Of a DNA stretch of 64,000 nucleotides, positions 1 through 12,660 are shown in pieces. The DNA is from Ochotona curzoniae. Its lineage: Eukaryota > Chordata > Mammalia > Lagomorpha > Ochotonidae. The translations under genes and the position numbers were made by a program. The stretch is from assembly GCF_017591425.1 (NCBI RefSeq), contig NW_024466004.1, positions 37,078,501 to 37,142,500 of the forward strand, written 5' to 3'. The notes beneath the pieces are model-generated. The model was not told the origin of the DNA. It ran no database searches and saw only the letters and a list, made by a program, of their open reading frames with translations. Every line of letters begins with the position of its first letter. The stretch's first letter is position 1.

Positions 1-999
1 AGAAAGTTAAAACACTTATATCTGTATTATCAGATAAATCCCTCAGTGACCCATATAGGGTCATACATACAAGTCTCATACATGTTTATCAAGAACTAAA
101 AAAAAAAAAAAGAGAGAGAGATACTCTATGGGTACTACTCTTCTTACCAATAAGAAATGTTAAAGATTGCTAATGGATTAGTAACAATTTAGTAACTTCA
201 TTTGCAGTTTTCTGCACTTTTGATTAAAACATAAGAAGAGTTTTGTCTTCATTGGCATGTGGAAGTTACAGATCACTTCAATGGACATTTTCCTCTCTAG
301 TTTGCCCTTAATCATGGAGAAACAGAGAATCTAGGACTATTTTAGCAACAAATGAAATGTGTATAGCTTCCCTGGCACTCATATATTTATTGTCAAAGGG
401 CTATGTTACTTTTTAATGCTGCAAGCTTTCATCAATCAATTTTAAAACAAAAAGAATAAAAATATCGTTCTAATTGGCTAGAGGGGATCTTAATATCTCC
501 CTCCTATATAATGCACACCAAGGACTGAAGAACCTCTATAGAACATTATTTTTAAAAACATGTTTGACAAGGGTGTGTATTGTGGCGATCACTTAGAATG
601 CCTACACCTTTTATTGGAGTTTCAGTTTGAATCCTGGCTCCACTGCATCTCTTTAGCTTGAATCTAAAGAAACAGCACATTCTTTCAGCAATAAATTCCT
701 ATTCAAGAATAAATTTTCCAACATTTCTCATCAGACATAAAGTGCTAAGATTTAATGAAAGTGAAAACTCATATTTATATAGCCAATTACCCTAATACAT
801 GGCGTCCTAGCAAGGGTGGGGACTAGAAGCCAGGAGCTATACAATTTTCTGCAATACACTTACAACTTAACAAGTTATTTTGTTCTTTAAGAGGTTGGGG
901 CTGCACAGACAATGCAAATAGCAGATAATTATGAAATTCAGAATACAACATTGGTCTTCTAACACCAGTTCAAACATGGAAAAGGAAATATAAATGGCC

Positions 1000-1160
1000 T
1001 TAGAGGTAGTATGTCTGAGATTTGATTCCTAGCCCTAAATCAATCACCAAGGAGTTGTGTGGCCTTAGGCAAATTATTTCACCTCTCTTGGCCTCGGAAT
1101 GCTCATCTATAAAACGTGAAAGTTGCACTAAATTACTTTTAAAGTCATTCCTAGTTCTAT
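1000..1160 (+). repeat. MIR SINE fragment
   Basis: The stretch contains the MIR core theme: GTGTGGCCTTAGGCAAATTA, then TTCACCTCTCTTGGCCTC and TCATCTATAAAACGTG. This is the old tRNA-derived mammalian SINE, diverged. It predates lagomorphs and shows the surrounding intron is old DNA. Confidence 0.75.
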
Positions 1161-1164
1161 GAGC

Positions 1165-4060
1165 TTAATACCTAGAGGAAAAAAAAAAAGAGGGGGGATG
1201 ACAGATTTCCTTAAGCCAAATGTTCAGGGTTTTACAACAGAGCCAAGGCCAGCATCATCCTCTCCCTTTCCTCTCATTATGCCCTTTCATTCCCAAACAG
1301 TGTCTTGCACACTGTTAGGGGGAAAAAAAGAGTGAGGAAGGAAGAAAGCCTCCTATTGTTGCAAAGAACAGATATGCCAAGAAAACATATCTATGGAAAA
1401 GAGGTGGGTTACTGGAGCCTTTGCTGATGATTTCAGATTGCATTTTAATGAGATGTCAAGTCCTAGGATCCTGAGGCTGAGATGATAAAGAGCAGGCTAT
1501 TAACTGTTCCAATTACAGAGCCCAAGCATCTTTTAATTTATGTACTGATAATCTCCTGGTAATTCTCTGGATGCTGCCACAGTGTAAACATTCCGATTCC
1601 TCTCCTGCTTCATGGGGATCTACTCTCCTCCAGCCATCTCAGAGTTTCACGGCCCATTATGCTTAGCCCAGCTCATTTAGAGCAATCACCTTACCTCACA
1701 GCCAAACCGCCAGCCTCAGCTGGGGCACAGGGAATGGACGACAACTCATCTGCAGCCGAGCCTTTGGTGGAAGTGTGGCCAATTAGTCACACGTTTGGTG
1801 TTCTAATTAGGCGAGGCTGGTTCTTCGAAAAATGTGCTGTTGATTTAGGTACTTCCTCAAACAATGCTAAATTGTGTTATGTGAAATTCAATTAGTCTTT
1901 TCCTAAACGTTTCCACATCTGTTCTTCTTTAAGCATAAAGTGATGAGGAGAGAAAGAGAAGTGAAAAGCCAGAGTCTCCACTGGTGAAATATGTTGGGCC
2001 TTAGGGACCAGCCCTTTTCCCAGCTTTTGACCCTGAACAGTGATATACAGGAAGGAACAAAGTTGGAGAGCTATCATGGTGAAGCCCTTTTAAATAAATC
2101 ATTACAGAAGAAATACTGCAACTGCACGGGAATGTAATCTCGGACGATGGCCATAAACTCAGCTTTGTTTGAAAATGGATGGCACAGGGGAGGGACCATT
2201 AAGAAGTAAATGATTATAAATTCCACCTTGACGGTAGTATTGTCAGCCACCCTAGTTATTTTTTAATAACACTTTAAAAAATCATTTTCTTTAATATTTC
2301 ATGTTTGGTTTCAGTGTTTTGGGTTTTTGTCCCCTCCTATCTACTGAAATATTCCATAGAAAATTGAGAACAGCTAGACATTCCCAGACATTTGAGGATG
2401 AAAAAGAAGACAGCCAAGATGAAGACGACAGAAAGGTTAGTTTCACTTGCTGTGCATGTTGTGTGGTTTCATTTGTGCTGCTGCTGGCAACCAGGCACAG
2501 GCACGTGGCTTTGATCCTTTGAGCCCTGTCCCAAGCTGTCCCAGCCCCGTGCCCCTTGCCCTCCTATTTGTTCAAGATGCTGTATTGTTGCTTCACAGCA
2601 TCTCTCAGTTCCAGCACCCTCTCTGCAGCATGTTTAACACGTTTCTGTCACACATTTTCCTGTATATCATGCTCAGTATCTGCTGACTTCGCAAGGAGGC
2701 CAAATGGCAATGTCTTTTACCAAAGTGGCTTAGCTCAAAACCGCAGGCATCCAAAGGTGAAGGTGTACATGCATTTGATCCTTGTTTCTGTTATCACCTT
2801 CTCAGTGACTAACCTTTCAAAACCTTATCTGTGTCTGGCAGGCCATGTTTCAGCTTTGTCAGAGTCCGGATATAGACTGTGTGGTTTTCTGATGATATAT
2901 CTCCATAAGATTTGTGGAATGCTAAAGATGGAGTTGTCAACACTGCTTTATGGCACCTCGGTGCATGTCAGAAAATGAAAATATTTTCAGAAGTGATAGC
3001 ATTATTTTGACTGATGACATGGTCTTTTAAGACATACTTATTTAAAAATTTCTTTTAAAAAACCTTCAAGGAAAGAAACCAAAATCAGTCATTACCCATA
3101 AGCAAGATGATTTATCTGGTGTCTGTGGTTCTCAGGAAAGAAGAGATAGGAAGAATTATAAAATTAACATGATAACATTTTTAAAGCTGGCCTGCGTTTA
3201 TAAATCTTATGAACTAAAAAACAGTCTAAACTTAACATTTCAGATTAAATTCATATTTGATATTATAAAATTATGTGAACAAAATGAAAAATGCTAACAG
3301 TTTGATACATTTAAAAAGTATTATACAATCTCTATGGTTTTCAAAATCAGGTTATAATTCTGCATACAGAGGTGACAGCCATAGAAGTAAATGTAAATAG
3401 ATGAGTCTTTTTAGTGTAGAAAAAAACTGCAAGGCTTAAGGTTTCAAAAATATTATCTACAATCTTATTTTGTAGGACTTTTGGTCAGAAATTAAGATCT
3501 TTCATTTCTCAGTATGCTTTCTTCACAGGAACGGTTATTTACCAACAAAGTAATCTACACATTTAATTTTGCTTTAACTTCCAATTTCATATTTAGGTAA
3601 GATACACATCAGTTTTATATTAGCTTTAATAGGGGTCACTGACTCCAACTTTACAGAAATTATTTAATTTTCTAAATATTTTTTTCTAAATATTCTATAT
3701 TTAATTTTCTAAAATATTTAGTAAAACAAAAAAATCAAGATAACTTAAAGATTAAGGCTGATAAAAAACAGCATTTAAGTCACTGGCTTTGAGCTAAACA
3801 TATTAGTCTTGTCTTTGGCTACTTAACGGCTAACTCAATCATCTTTTGCAAGTACCCTCATATATGCAACTTCATGTCACTTATAAATAATATCTTATGT
3901 TGAATAATTCTAGTTTTAAAATTCAAAGTCCTGTCATCCTTAATTTTTTTTTGCTATTTAAATGACCATATTAATACCTCCTTTGATTTTAGGAGAATAA
4001 ATTGCCTAAGGGAAAGAATTATTTTCCATATATAATTTACTTAATATGTATTTATTAACT
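1165..4060. other. Repeat-poor intronic sequence with candidate regulatory block
   Basis: No gene or young repeat was recognised here. Three ATTAG-type homeodomain cores lie at about 1779-1787, 1803-1811 and 1888-1895, with AT-rich TAATTT motifs around 1530. The open frames here show no domain and carry no splice context. From 3 kb onward the sequence is simply AT-rich. Confidence 0.5.
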
Positions 4061-4099
4061 AAATTTTTAAAAACTCATTTATTTGCTTAATATAAATAT

Positions 4100-4435
4100 C
4101 TATTACATTATTTTTAAATATATATTTATCTGAAAAACTCAGAAAAAGTAACAGACATCATGGAGAGACAGAGTGGGAGAGAGACAGATAAGGAGACATC
4201 TCTTACTCACTGGTCCCACAAATGCTCTTATTGGCCACAGTTGAGCCACAGCAGAAGCTAGAAACCATGTGTTTTACATGTATGGTGGCAACTCAGCCAC
4301 TTGAAGCACCATCTGAGTGCCAGTAGAAGGAAATTAGAAGGGAGCCAAAGCCAAGAATTAAACCCAGGAATTCCAACATGATATGTGGATGTTCCAAGCT
4401 ACATATTAATAACCACTAGGCTAAGCAGCCAGTCT
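4100..4435 (-). repeat. Old CSINE (lagomorph C-repeat)
   Basis: In reverse orientation the order is that of the family: the A/G-rich GAGAGACAGA tail, a TCACTGGTCCC block, GCCACAG.., AAACCCAGGAATTCCAACATG and AACCACTAGGCTAAGC (tRNA-derived head). Divergence is high, so this is an older subfamily. Confidence 0.75.
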
Positions 4436-5144
4436 ATTGGTTTGTTTTGATTGATCACTTTAAGTGCTTTAAGGTTCATGCCCTACTATTAGAGCCACAG
4501 CTTCTAAATCTTCAGATATTAAGGCTATATCTGAAATGAATCCTAGACCCTAACACCATTAGTTTCTTTTGTCATCTATCAACAGCTTGGTTTCTTAGAT
4601 ACTCTGGGAAGTCACAGAAGAATTGGTTTGCCTAGAAACGCTCAGCAAGGAATAAGTTGACAAGGTAAAGGGGTAGCCTTGAGGATGGAAAAGTTTTCTG
4701 GATGGCTAAGTCAAACGTATCTATCCAGAAAGAGTTAAAACAAGAATCAAGCAGTCCAAACAAGATACAAGACAATATATATCACACACATTAAGTAGTG
4801 AACTGCAATGACTAGAATGTAAACAACTGGATAGGATAATGGGCATTTTTGACAACTATAGAAATGATCCCTGAAAGTATAGTCTTATAATGGACATTTT
4901 TGATAGACTGAAGTGAGCCAAGATAAGGAGGGAACAATGGAAGTGACTGTCTTCACTTTATGACTTCCCCATCCTGAATATTCTTTCCTGGCTTCATTTT
5001 CCTTCCTGGATGCCCAAATTCTCAGGTTTCAGAATCCTTGTCTTTAGTTGTCACGATGCACACATTAGGAGATATTCAATTACACCAGTTTATATGCAGT
5101 TTACAAACTAACACCTTATTTAATATACCAATATACTGAGTCTA

Positions 5145-5187
5145 TATATATTTTTTAAAGTTTATGTTTCTTTTGGGGGGAGGGCAG

Positions 5188-5231
<44 letters not shown>

Positions 5232-5490
5232 CAGATATAGATAGCAAGAGATCTTCCACTGACTGTGGTTCACTCCCCAGATGTTCAAAACAGCTACCGG
5301 GCAGTGTGACATGAGGAGCTGCAAACTCAACCCAGGTCCCTTACATGGGTAGCAGGTACCATTTGTAATTGAGCCATCCTCTGCTGTTCCCCCAAGAAAT
5401 GCATTTGCAACAAGCTGGGTTTGAGTGCAGAACCAGGATTTGCATTTTGTCATTCCAACCTGGGGTGCAGGCATTCCAAACAATGTCCAA
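5145..5490 (-). repeat. CSINE with embedded (CA)n
   Basis: A minus-strand CSINE in which the simple-sequence part of the 3' tail has expanded into a (CA)n run. The body shows GTTCACTCCCCAGATG, AACCCAGGTCCCTTACATGGG and TCCTCTGCTGTT, all diagnostic in reverse. The head end decays near 5490. Confidence 0.75.
5190..5229. repeat. (CA)n microsatellite
   Basis: About 20 perfect CA units without interruption, in the tail of a SINE. It is likely to vary in length between individuals. Confidence 0.95.
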
Positions 5491-5789
5491 ATGTTGCCTC
5501 AAGTGCCCTCTCCAAACATCTTAATTTTAGTACTAACCTAAAACTTATTCAGCAACTTTCTTTGCAACCTATACAAAATATGCACCCAATTACAGTTTTG
5601 ACTTCACAACTCCTGCATCCTGAAGTTGCTTCCCTTCCCAAAAATCATCTTATGGAAATTCCATTCTTCAAGTTTCCTTTATCAAAAACCTCCAACATTC
5701 ATACCGTTTTTTAATTGTCTTTTCCTACACTGAACTCTTATCTACTGCTCTTATCCAGAATCTATCATCCTTACTGACATTAATCTAAG

Positions 5790-6460
5790 TTAACTCACTG
5801 TTAATCTTTCATTAGGATTGTTACAATAAGTTCCTGATTGTCTCTTTTACTTTCTTATGGCTGTTCTCTTTTTGAACCAGAGTGTTCCACTTGAAAAGAA
5901 CATCAGATTGTATTCCTTTTTCCCTCAACCCTCTCTTATTTGAAAAGCCTAGATCCTCAGCCCAGCCTTATCATTCCCATTTAAGATCACCTCCCTATAA
6001 TTTCTTCACTCACTTTCTCTCACTTCTTATTTACTCCACCCTACTATTCACATTGGCCTGCTTGCCCTCCCTAAACACACTAAGCGTATCCTCACTGCAA
6101 TGTCTTATTATGTGCTGTTCCCTTGATCTGGAAAGCTCCTCAACTCTCTATCTGCAAGATCTTCAATTTCATTTCCTTCAGATCTCTGCTCAGATATCAC
6201 TTCATCAAAGATTTCCCTGATCGATCATTCTATACAAGGCACCTCTCAGACCTCCATCTCCTTAAGTTCATTATTTATCATCTTGCCCTTATACCTGCTC
6301 CATTAAATTTGTATGTACTTTTTTACTATCTGTCTGTTCCCACTAAGGTGAAAAGTCCTTGAGGCCAGAAAATTCATCTATGTTGTTTAGAGTTTTAACA
6401 TTAGTGCCTAAAATGATGCCTGAACCATCCTAGGTACTTACTAAATGTTGAGAGACCCAT
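5790..6460 (+). repeat. LINE L2 3' region
   Basis: The stretch reads as a diverged L2 3' end: CACATTGGCCTGCTTGCCCT, TGCTGTTCCCTTGATCTGGA, CTTCAGATCTCTGCTCAGAT, TCCCTGAT.., then GTGAAAAGTCCTTGAGGCCAG and GTGCCTAAAATGATGCCTG. It is C/T-rich and spurious open frames cross it. The 3' limit is clearer than the 5' limit. Confidence 0.75.
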
Positions 6461-6464
6461 TACA

Positions 6465-8160
6465 TAGAATAGATTGGTTTTTATGTGGGCAAAGAATTTG
6501 TATTGGAAAGTGCTACAATGTGATGGTGGAAAAGTCAGAATGGACATAGATGGTGGAAAATTTCACAATTAGAAACATGAAGATGATATTTTTCTGTAAA
6601 TAACAACTACCCTGCAAAACTTTTTCAGTATGATGAATATGGAATTTTGAAGTGAGCAACCTGGATATTAAAAGGTTAGTTTTTGAAGTTGACTGAAGAT
6701 GTAAAATAAAAATAGATAAAAATGTAAAGATGTAAAATAAAAAAGATAAAAATGTATCCATTAGGTGAAACTAACTATGGAGCATATCATTTAAAAAAAT
6801 GCCCTTTCTAAAAAAGGAGAAGAAATGCATAAATAATTGAAATTATACTGAGTTTATGTCCACAGGTTTGAGCGTATCCACTTGACCACAGATATCCACA
6901 GAGATGTAGAAAAGCTCATTTACCCATTCAGATAGAGTGCTCCAACAATGCTTAAATCAGAGGCATTTGTAGAAAAAACAAAGTGTCCATTCTTAAGTTT
7001 CCTTCAGAAAAAAATGCCTTAGACCATTGGGTGGCATTCCATACCTGTGCTCAGCAGAGCATTCTGAGGTTTACAGAACATATGTGACTCAAGGAAAGCA
7101 GAATAGATGAACAACAATGAGAAAGGATGAGACTGCCTTCAGAAGGGTTCAGTGGACTGACAACACTACTGAAATGACACTCAGGGAAGCTAAGGTTCAT
7201 ATGGGCTCATAGTTCTCTAGCAAAAAGGTAAGCACAGAGGCAGACATTGGGAATTTTTTTTTACCTTAAAGAAGGTCCATATTTTACTGAAGTGACTGAC
7301 ATATCCTTATAAGATCTCTATTTTTAAACTTGACTTTAGTAATCTGGAAGCTATTCCTCTTTAACTACAGTTTGAAAATCTGCTTTCTTCATTCAGCTTC
7401 TTGAAGATTTAAACTTTCTCAGTATGAAAATGACTTTCCTGACAATGACTTTCAATAGCATGTAGGTCCACTAGAGGAAGTTGGGTTGTTGTTTTCTAGC
7501 TTAGAAAGAGATTCTCATTCTAATGAAATACATCTTCAGTTGGTATGAATATGGTGAGAATTTTAATGATTATGTTGGTCAAATTCACAGGATCAGAAAA
7601 CCCCTGCTGCTCTGACACATAGCAGGAGAATGTTGCCCTTTCAGTGAGGCCCACTGTGGTCTCAAATCCCATCATTTGTGACCCTAAGCTGACTCATGGA
7701 ATTAACAGGTCAAACCAGAAGTGACTGCAAACTTTTGAAAATGTCTGGGAAAGTGTGTATCATTAGCTTTCTATGAAGCAGTCAACTCCAAAGTGAATTA
7801 TGCAAAATACAGTCATTCCCTGTATCTGAAGGGGATTGGTTTTATAACTTCCCTACCCTCCCCCCACACCAAAGGTGTCAAAATTCATGGTGTGCTCAAA
7901 TTGCCTACATACAATATCATAGTATAACTAGGTAAAATCTACAATCACCCTATATTACTTGTCATCTCTTGATTAGGTTAATAAAATGCTAAATGATTGT
8001 TGCTATGCCATATCGTTTACAGATTAATGACAAGGAAAAGTAGTACAAGGCTGATATAGATATGCTTTTTGTTTCTTTTTATATAAATCATTTATATAAA
8101 GTGAACAAATTTCCCATATTTCACAATAGAGATTTAAAAGCATCCTGAAATTTCCTGTTT
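6465..8160. other. Unassigned intronic sequence
   Basis: No gene, exon or named repeat was recognised. The composition is AT-rich with no long motif. The reverse frame near 6513-6761 is low-complexity AT-rich translation and is not treated as coding. Confidence 0.4.
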
Positions 8161-8164
8161 TATC

Positions 8165-8735
8165 TTCCCTCCACCTCTCACTTCCACCCACTCTCCTCCT
8201 TCCTTACTTCTTTTCTTAATTTATGAATTTGCTTTTGATTTTTTATTTTTCATGATACTGGTCCATAGACTCAAGGATTTTCTCTTCCACTCACTCCACT
8301 GCTCCCTTTCATAGTTCTCCTCTATATTATTACAATAGTATATTCCTTCAGCAACAGTCACAATTCCATCATTCTGCAATTTAAGTGGGTGTGGACAATG
8401 GTGGAAAGTCCAGCATCTCGTTTCAAGCCATATTTAACAGTTTACTTGGGAACCCATCTTTTATTTGAGAGTAGAGATACATACTGCAATATATCTCCAC
8501 TTCTTGGCATTCTAGTTTCCATTCATTATATAGTTCCTTTAGATGAATATACATATATACATGATTACATATATATATATATATACATGATTATCTATTC
8601 ATCTTGTATTTTGCGTGAAAGACGCCTTGTAACAGAAAGAATATGTATTTGTCCTTTTGGGATTAGCTTATTTCACTGAGCATCATGGTGTCTAGTTGGG
8701 ACCACTTCATTACAAATGCTAAAATCAAGACATTA
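8165..8735 (-). mobile_element. L1 3' untranslated region, antisense
   Basis: Read in reverse, the left part is the L1 3' terminus (GAATCCTTGAG.. then ATGAAAAATAAAAAATC). The right part contains the L1 tract around TGGTGTCTAGTT and GCTTATTTCACTGAGCATCA, the reverse of the usual GCTCAGTGAAATAAGC. A (TA)n run at about 8568-8585 sits inside. Confidence 0.65.
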
Positions 8736-8833
8736 ATTAATTAATTTGCTTGTTAGACAGGCAAAAGCAGAATGAAAGTGCGGTGAAGCAGGCAGGCAGA
8801 GGGAGGCTGTTGCCGAGAGCCAGAGCCTCCAAA

Positions 8834-9218
8834 TGTTAGGGAGAGCAAGAGAGATCACACCACACACCAAGTGCAGGATATAAGGAGGAGTCTTTATTGG
8901 CCAAGCTTGGTGATGCTACAGTCCAGGAACCCTTGGACCCTTGATGCTGCTCCTGCTACAGTCCAGGAACCCTTGCACAGCATGGCAGGAGTTGGAGGGT
9001 GTTTAAGTTACCATTAACATGCAGCAGCCAGGAATTTTCCAATCAACTCAGGTGATGCACATTACAAATCATTCGTTAATCCAATCAATTTATGCCTTTG
9101 GCCAATCGGCTAGCACTCATATTCACCCCCATGGACTGATAACTGTATGTTAGAGAACATCTGCGAAGGCTCTATAATTTCAATGGGATTAAAAATGCAC
9201 CATCACTGGACTCCAACA
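8834..9218 (-). mobile_element. ERV1-like LTR with leader stub
   Basis: On the minus strand a 385-bp unit opens TGTTGGAGTCC and closes CTCCCTAACA, the TG..CA ends of an LTR. Inside are CCAAT-like motifs and GGCCAATAAAGACTCCTCC, a poly(A) signal in the R-region style of gammaretrovirus-like ERVs. Directly after the CA comes TTTGGAGGCTC.., which looks like the start of a tRNA primer-binding site. About 95 bp of possible leader (8735-8833) follow before the sequence changes, so this is a 5' LTR whose internal part is deleted rather than a clean solo LTR. A 20-bp phrase (CTACAGTCCAGGAACCCTTG) occurs twice inside it. Confidence 0.75.
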
Positions 9219-9219
9219 A

Positions 9220-11395
9220 AGGTTCCACAGGAAATTTGGCTGATTTAGGTTCAAATAGTCATGAAAATTCAATAACTTGAACGTTTTCTCAGAAATGGGA
9301 TAACTCAGATTTTTGTGTGTTCCTGTTCTCTAGAGTTCCAGTAGTCTACTGCATGACTTTAGTGTTTCCTTTAAAATGGAAGTGAATGCATCCTGAAGAC
9401 ATACAGTTTCCTACTTAGATTTATTTAGATACCACAGCAACATAAATGCATAAACAACTATGTCAATCAAAGCACTTGTACAGTATGCAGGAATTTTGAA
9501 AACAGGTTTTTTCCCCCTCAATTTACTACATATGCTACTTATTTCCACACAAACATGGTGAATTTACAAATAAACAGGAGAGATTTGTGTCAAGAGTAGC
9601 TCCATTTGTCTTTAGTCACCTTTCAAAATATAATTTTTGAAGACTAAATGTCGTTTTTTTCTGAATCTACTCAGGAAAACTACCTTTCCTTGCAGACCCA
9701 TGGCCTTAAGGTAAAATTAATATACAGCAATCGATTAATGTTTGAGGTCATTCTTAAGTAAAATGTCCTTAAATAGAACTAAATCTGCTGTTATAGGATT
9801 GTTACCTGAAGAAATAATTCGATATCTGAGGATCAATAGTTTCTTGCTCAACAGCGATGAGGTATTTTGCCAGCTTCAAAAACTGAATTATTTAGCAAGA
9901 GTTTAGAAATATTGTTTCTAACTTTACATTGTCAAGCACTTCAGCAAAATTCTCAGGAATAACAATTTGTTTTATTCGTGAAGCCTAAAGTAATTCTAGG
10001 AATCTCTGAGGAACTCCTTCAACCCCAAATTTAAACATTAAGGAAGTAACATGTCAATTTTAAAAGCAGTATCAAATACGTTCCAAACTCATTCACTTGA
10101 TCAGTTTAGTCTAGAAGTTTTCACAGTATTCACTTGGGTTTTTCCATTTGCTTTACTTTCATGGCTGGTGTCTTATCACTGTTCTAGTCTCTAGCTTTCA
10201 AACACTTTTTAAAGAAATTAAGGCCAAATCTACACTAGCAAATTGAGGTTTGAAAGTACAGCACGTTTGGGATAAGTTCAAAGGAAAAATATCTTTCTAT
10301 CCTTTAGGTTTTACAAGTTATTGTCAAAGATTCTTTGATAGTCTAAACTCTCAGACTATGTTCATGTTTTGACTCAGACTTCACTCAATGTAACTGCCCT
10401 AAAAACTGGAATACTGCAACAAACTGGATCCCTTGCGAAATTACTTAGGTTAAGTAAAATTTTCTTGTATTTCAGTAAAAGTATATATTTCTTATCTTTT
10501 CTAAATGCTACATTTATACAAAGAACCCTGAGTTTTCAACACTTCTGTTTAAAAAATAATGAAGCCAATATGCCATTACAAATTTAAAATGCAATAGCAG
10601 TATAAAAATGTGAATATGCAGAGTGACTCCAAGCATTCTTAAATAAGTAGATAGTAATTATATTTGCTTGACATTTTGTTAGATGTCCCCAAAGAGCCCT
10701 ATGTGTGGGCATTCCACCTATATTTCATCCCCAAAATAGGTTTCTATTATATGTGTTTAGAAAATAAAGATACCTGTTTATACCAACTTGTAAACTACAA
10801 ATGAAAATTCTAACATTTTCTTTTAGTGAACTCTGACTTCCAAACAAGGGAGAGAAAAGAGGCCCCAGGATTCCTACAGTTGATCTGGCATTACCAGCTT
10901 AGCCTTAAATTTCTCCCAGTGAGAGTACACAAATAAAATTGCCAACATTCTCCAAGACGTTCAGTGCCCTTAGTGGACCAAAACCAAACAAAACCACCGC
11001 ATATATTTGAATGCAGACAAAGATATGAGTATCTCCACACCACGAAAGTGACCAGATGTTCCCTTGTCCGGGCCAGATGAGTGGCTGCTGCTTCCCCTTT
11101 ACCTACCATGTCCTCTCTAGATTTCCATCCTCTAAGATGAAACTTACTAAAATAAATAGTTCCAGAATAACTCCCACTTTCTGAAGCTGCTCATCTAATC
11201 CAGGGTAAAGTCGTGATTTCATGAACTCTTCCCAAAATCACCTAACACAAGCCTACCTTATTTAATAACTTATCACATTGTTTCCTGAGATACCCACTAT
11301 ATAACTGGTATGTGTTCTCACTCATAGTTAAGTCAATATGCTGAACCTATTTGAGCCCAGTGAGTCTCTGCTGGTGTTAGGTTGGAGGGAATCAC
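9220..11395. other. Unassigned intronic sequence
   Basis: No gene or young repeat was recognised over about 2.2 kb. The sequence is AT-rich and repeat-poor. Open frames at 10369-10587 and 10891-11109 carry no recognisable domain or splice signals. Confidence 0.4.
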
Positions 11396-11424
11396 ACCAC
11401 TAAGACAATTCTTCAAAAGACATG

Positions 11425-11725
11425 GAGTTTTTTGAAAAAAAAAAAATTTGAAAGGGAAACCTACAAAAGAGACTCACTCTCCACATGGTTGCAATGGCTG
11501 GGGCTGAGACTGGGCCAGACAGAAGCCAAAAACCAGGAACTTCTTCCTTTTCTGCTATGTGGAAGCGGGGGGCCAAGCATTTAGGCCCTCCTCTGCTGTT
11601 TTGCCAGGAACAATAGCAGAGAGCTGGATTGGAAGTGGAATGATCAGGACTTGAATGGGGGTATCCATATGGAATGCTGGTGTCACTGGTACCCACTTTA
11701 CCAGCTACACCACTGCTAGCCTTTC
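11425..11725 (-). repeat. CSINE, diverged
   Basis: The reverse-order SINE body is visible: ACTCTCCACATGGTTGCAAT, CCAGGAACTTCTTCC, GCCCTCCTCTGCTGTT, GAGAGCTGGATTGGAAGTGG and GGGTATCCATATGGAATGC, ending CTACACCACTGCTAGCC (tRNA-related head). An A-run interrupts its tail at 11438-11450. Confidence 0.8.
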
Positions 11726-12399
11726 AAAACATACTTCAAAACAAGTTTACTTCAGTTAGGAAATAATTTTCAGCAGTTGCATAGAGAAATTCCAAATGCC
11801 ATATTAGAAGTTGTCTGAAAAATTTATTATTTGATGAAAACTTGTACTTCTCTTTACAGTATTTGTAAAATAGAGAAACAGGTCTTCTTATTAGTTCCTG
11901 TTACTGCTATTGAGAGCTTTGTGAGATGTACCCATGGCTGTGTGTGCAAAAATTGGAGTGAGCACATACAGGCTGCTTGAGTTTCTGAGAGTCTACTTCT
12001 GACATTCTTGTAGAAAGAAAGGATTGCTTTGCCTGTCTGCGTATTAAAATGGAAGTTTGTATTGAGGATAGGAGAAACCCTTTGGAGTAGCTGAGAAATT
12101 TAACATTTTAAAAGGAAATTTTTACACATTGAAATGTTTTCAGTTGACTTAATTTTATAACTTATAACAAAACTAACCAACAAAAAACCTTTTCCAATTT
12201 ACTAGAACCAGCCCGTTAAGTTACTCCTTTTCTTCAACAGAAACACACTACTCTCTTTCTCTTACAGCAACATAAATTGTTTTCAAGAGCAAACTGAAAT
12301 GATAGGATTCAACTTCAAAGAAACAGAAATTTCTGTCCTGTTTTCTTCATCGTACCCTGGAGTGCCACATTCTGAAAACACCTTGCTGCTATGTTTTAG

Positions 12400-12660
12400 A
12401 CCAGAGTGCTGAGATCATAAATTCATTAGCGAAGCACAGAGCAACTTCTCCCTGTCTGTCCTTTCACAAGGCTCAAGTTTCATTCTATGCCAGCAGTCAT
12501 ACATCACACTCAACCGTGTGTCGGTGTCTCCAGAGCTGACTGAGGAAAGTGCAGAAAAACTACTGTTAACAAGGGAGTAATTACATTCAGCCTAAATTAA
12601 TTATTGGCCGCTCAGGACTAGTGAGCAAGGGCCACACAGATGGCCTCCCTGACTCAGTTC
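12400..12660. promoter_or_regulatory. Candidate conserved noncoding (enhancer-like) block
   Basis: The block is unlike the surrounding AT-rich DNA. It has a mixed composition and closely packed motifs: AACCGTGTGTCGGTGTC, GAGCTGACTGAGG, GAGTAATTACATTC and CTAAATTAATTATTGGCC (homeodomain cores TAATTA). It contains no repeat I recognise and no sustained open frame. The assignment is by look only; conservation was not tested. Confidence 0.35.

Noticed and set aside
2301..2978. Overlapping forward frames (up to 140 codons) in repeat-poor DNA
   Set aside because: No recognisable domain, no splice signals, and composition like the neighbouring noncoding DNA. They lie antisense to the ROBO2 transcript.
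5190..5229. Regularly spaced repeats as a possible CRISPR array
   Set aside because: This and the other regular arrays here are microsatellites or degenerate tandem units without spacers, in a mammalian intron.
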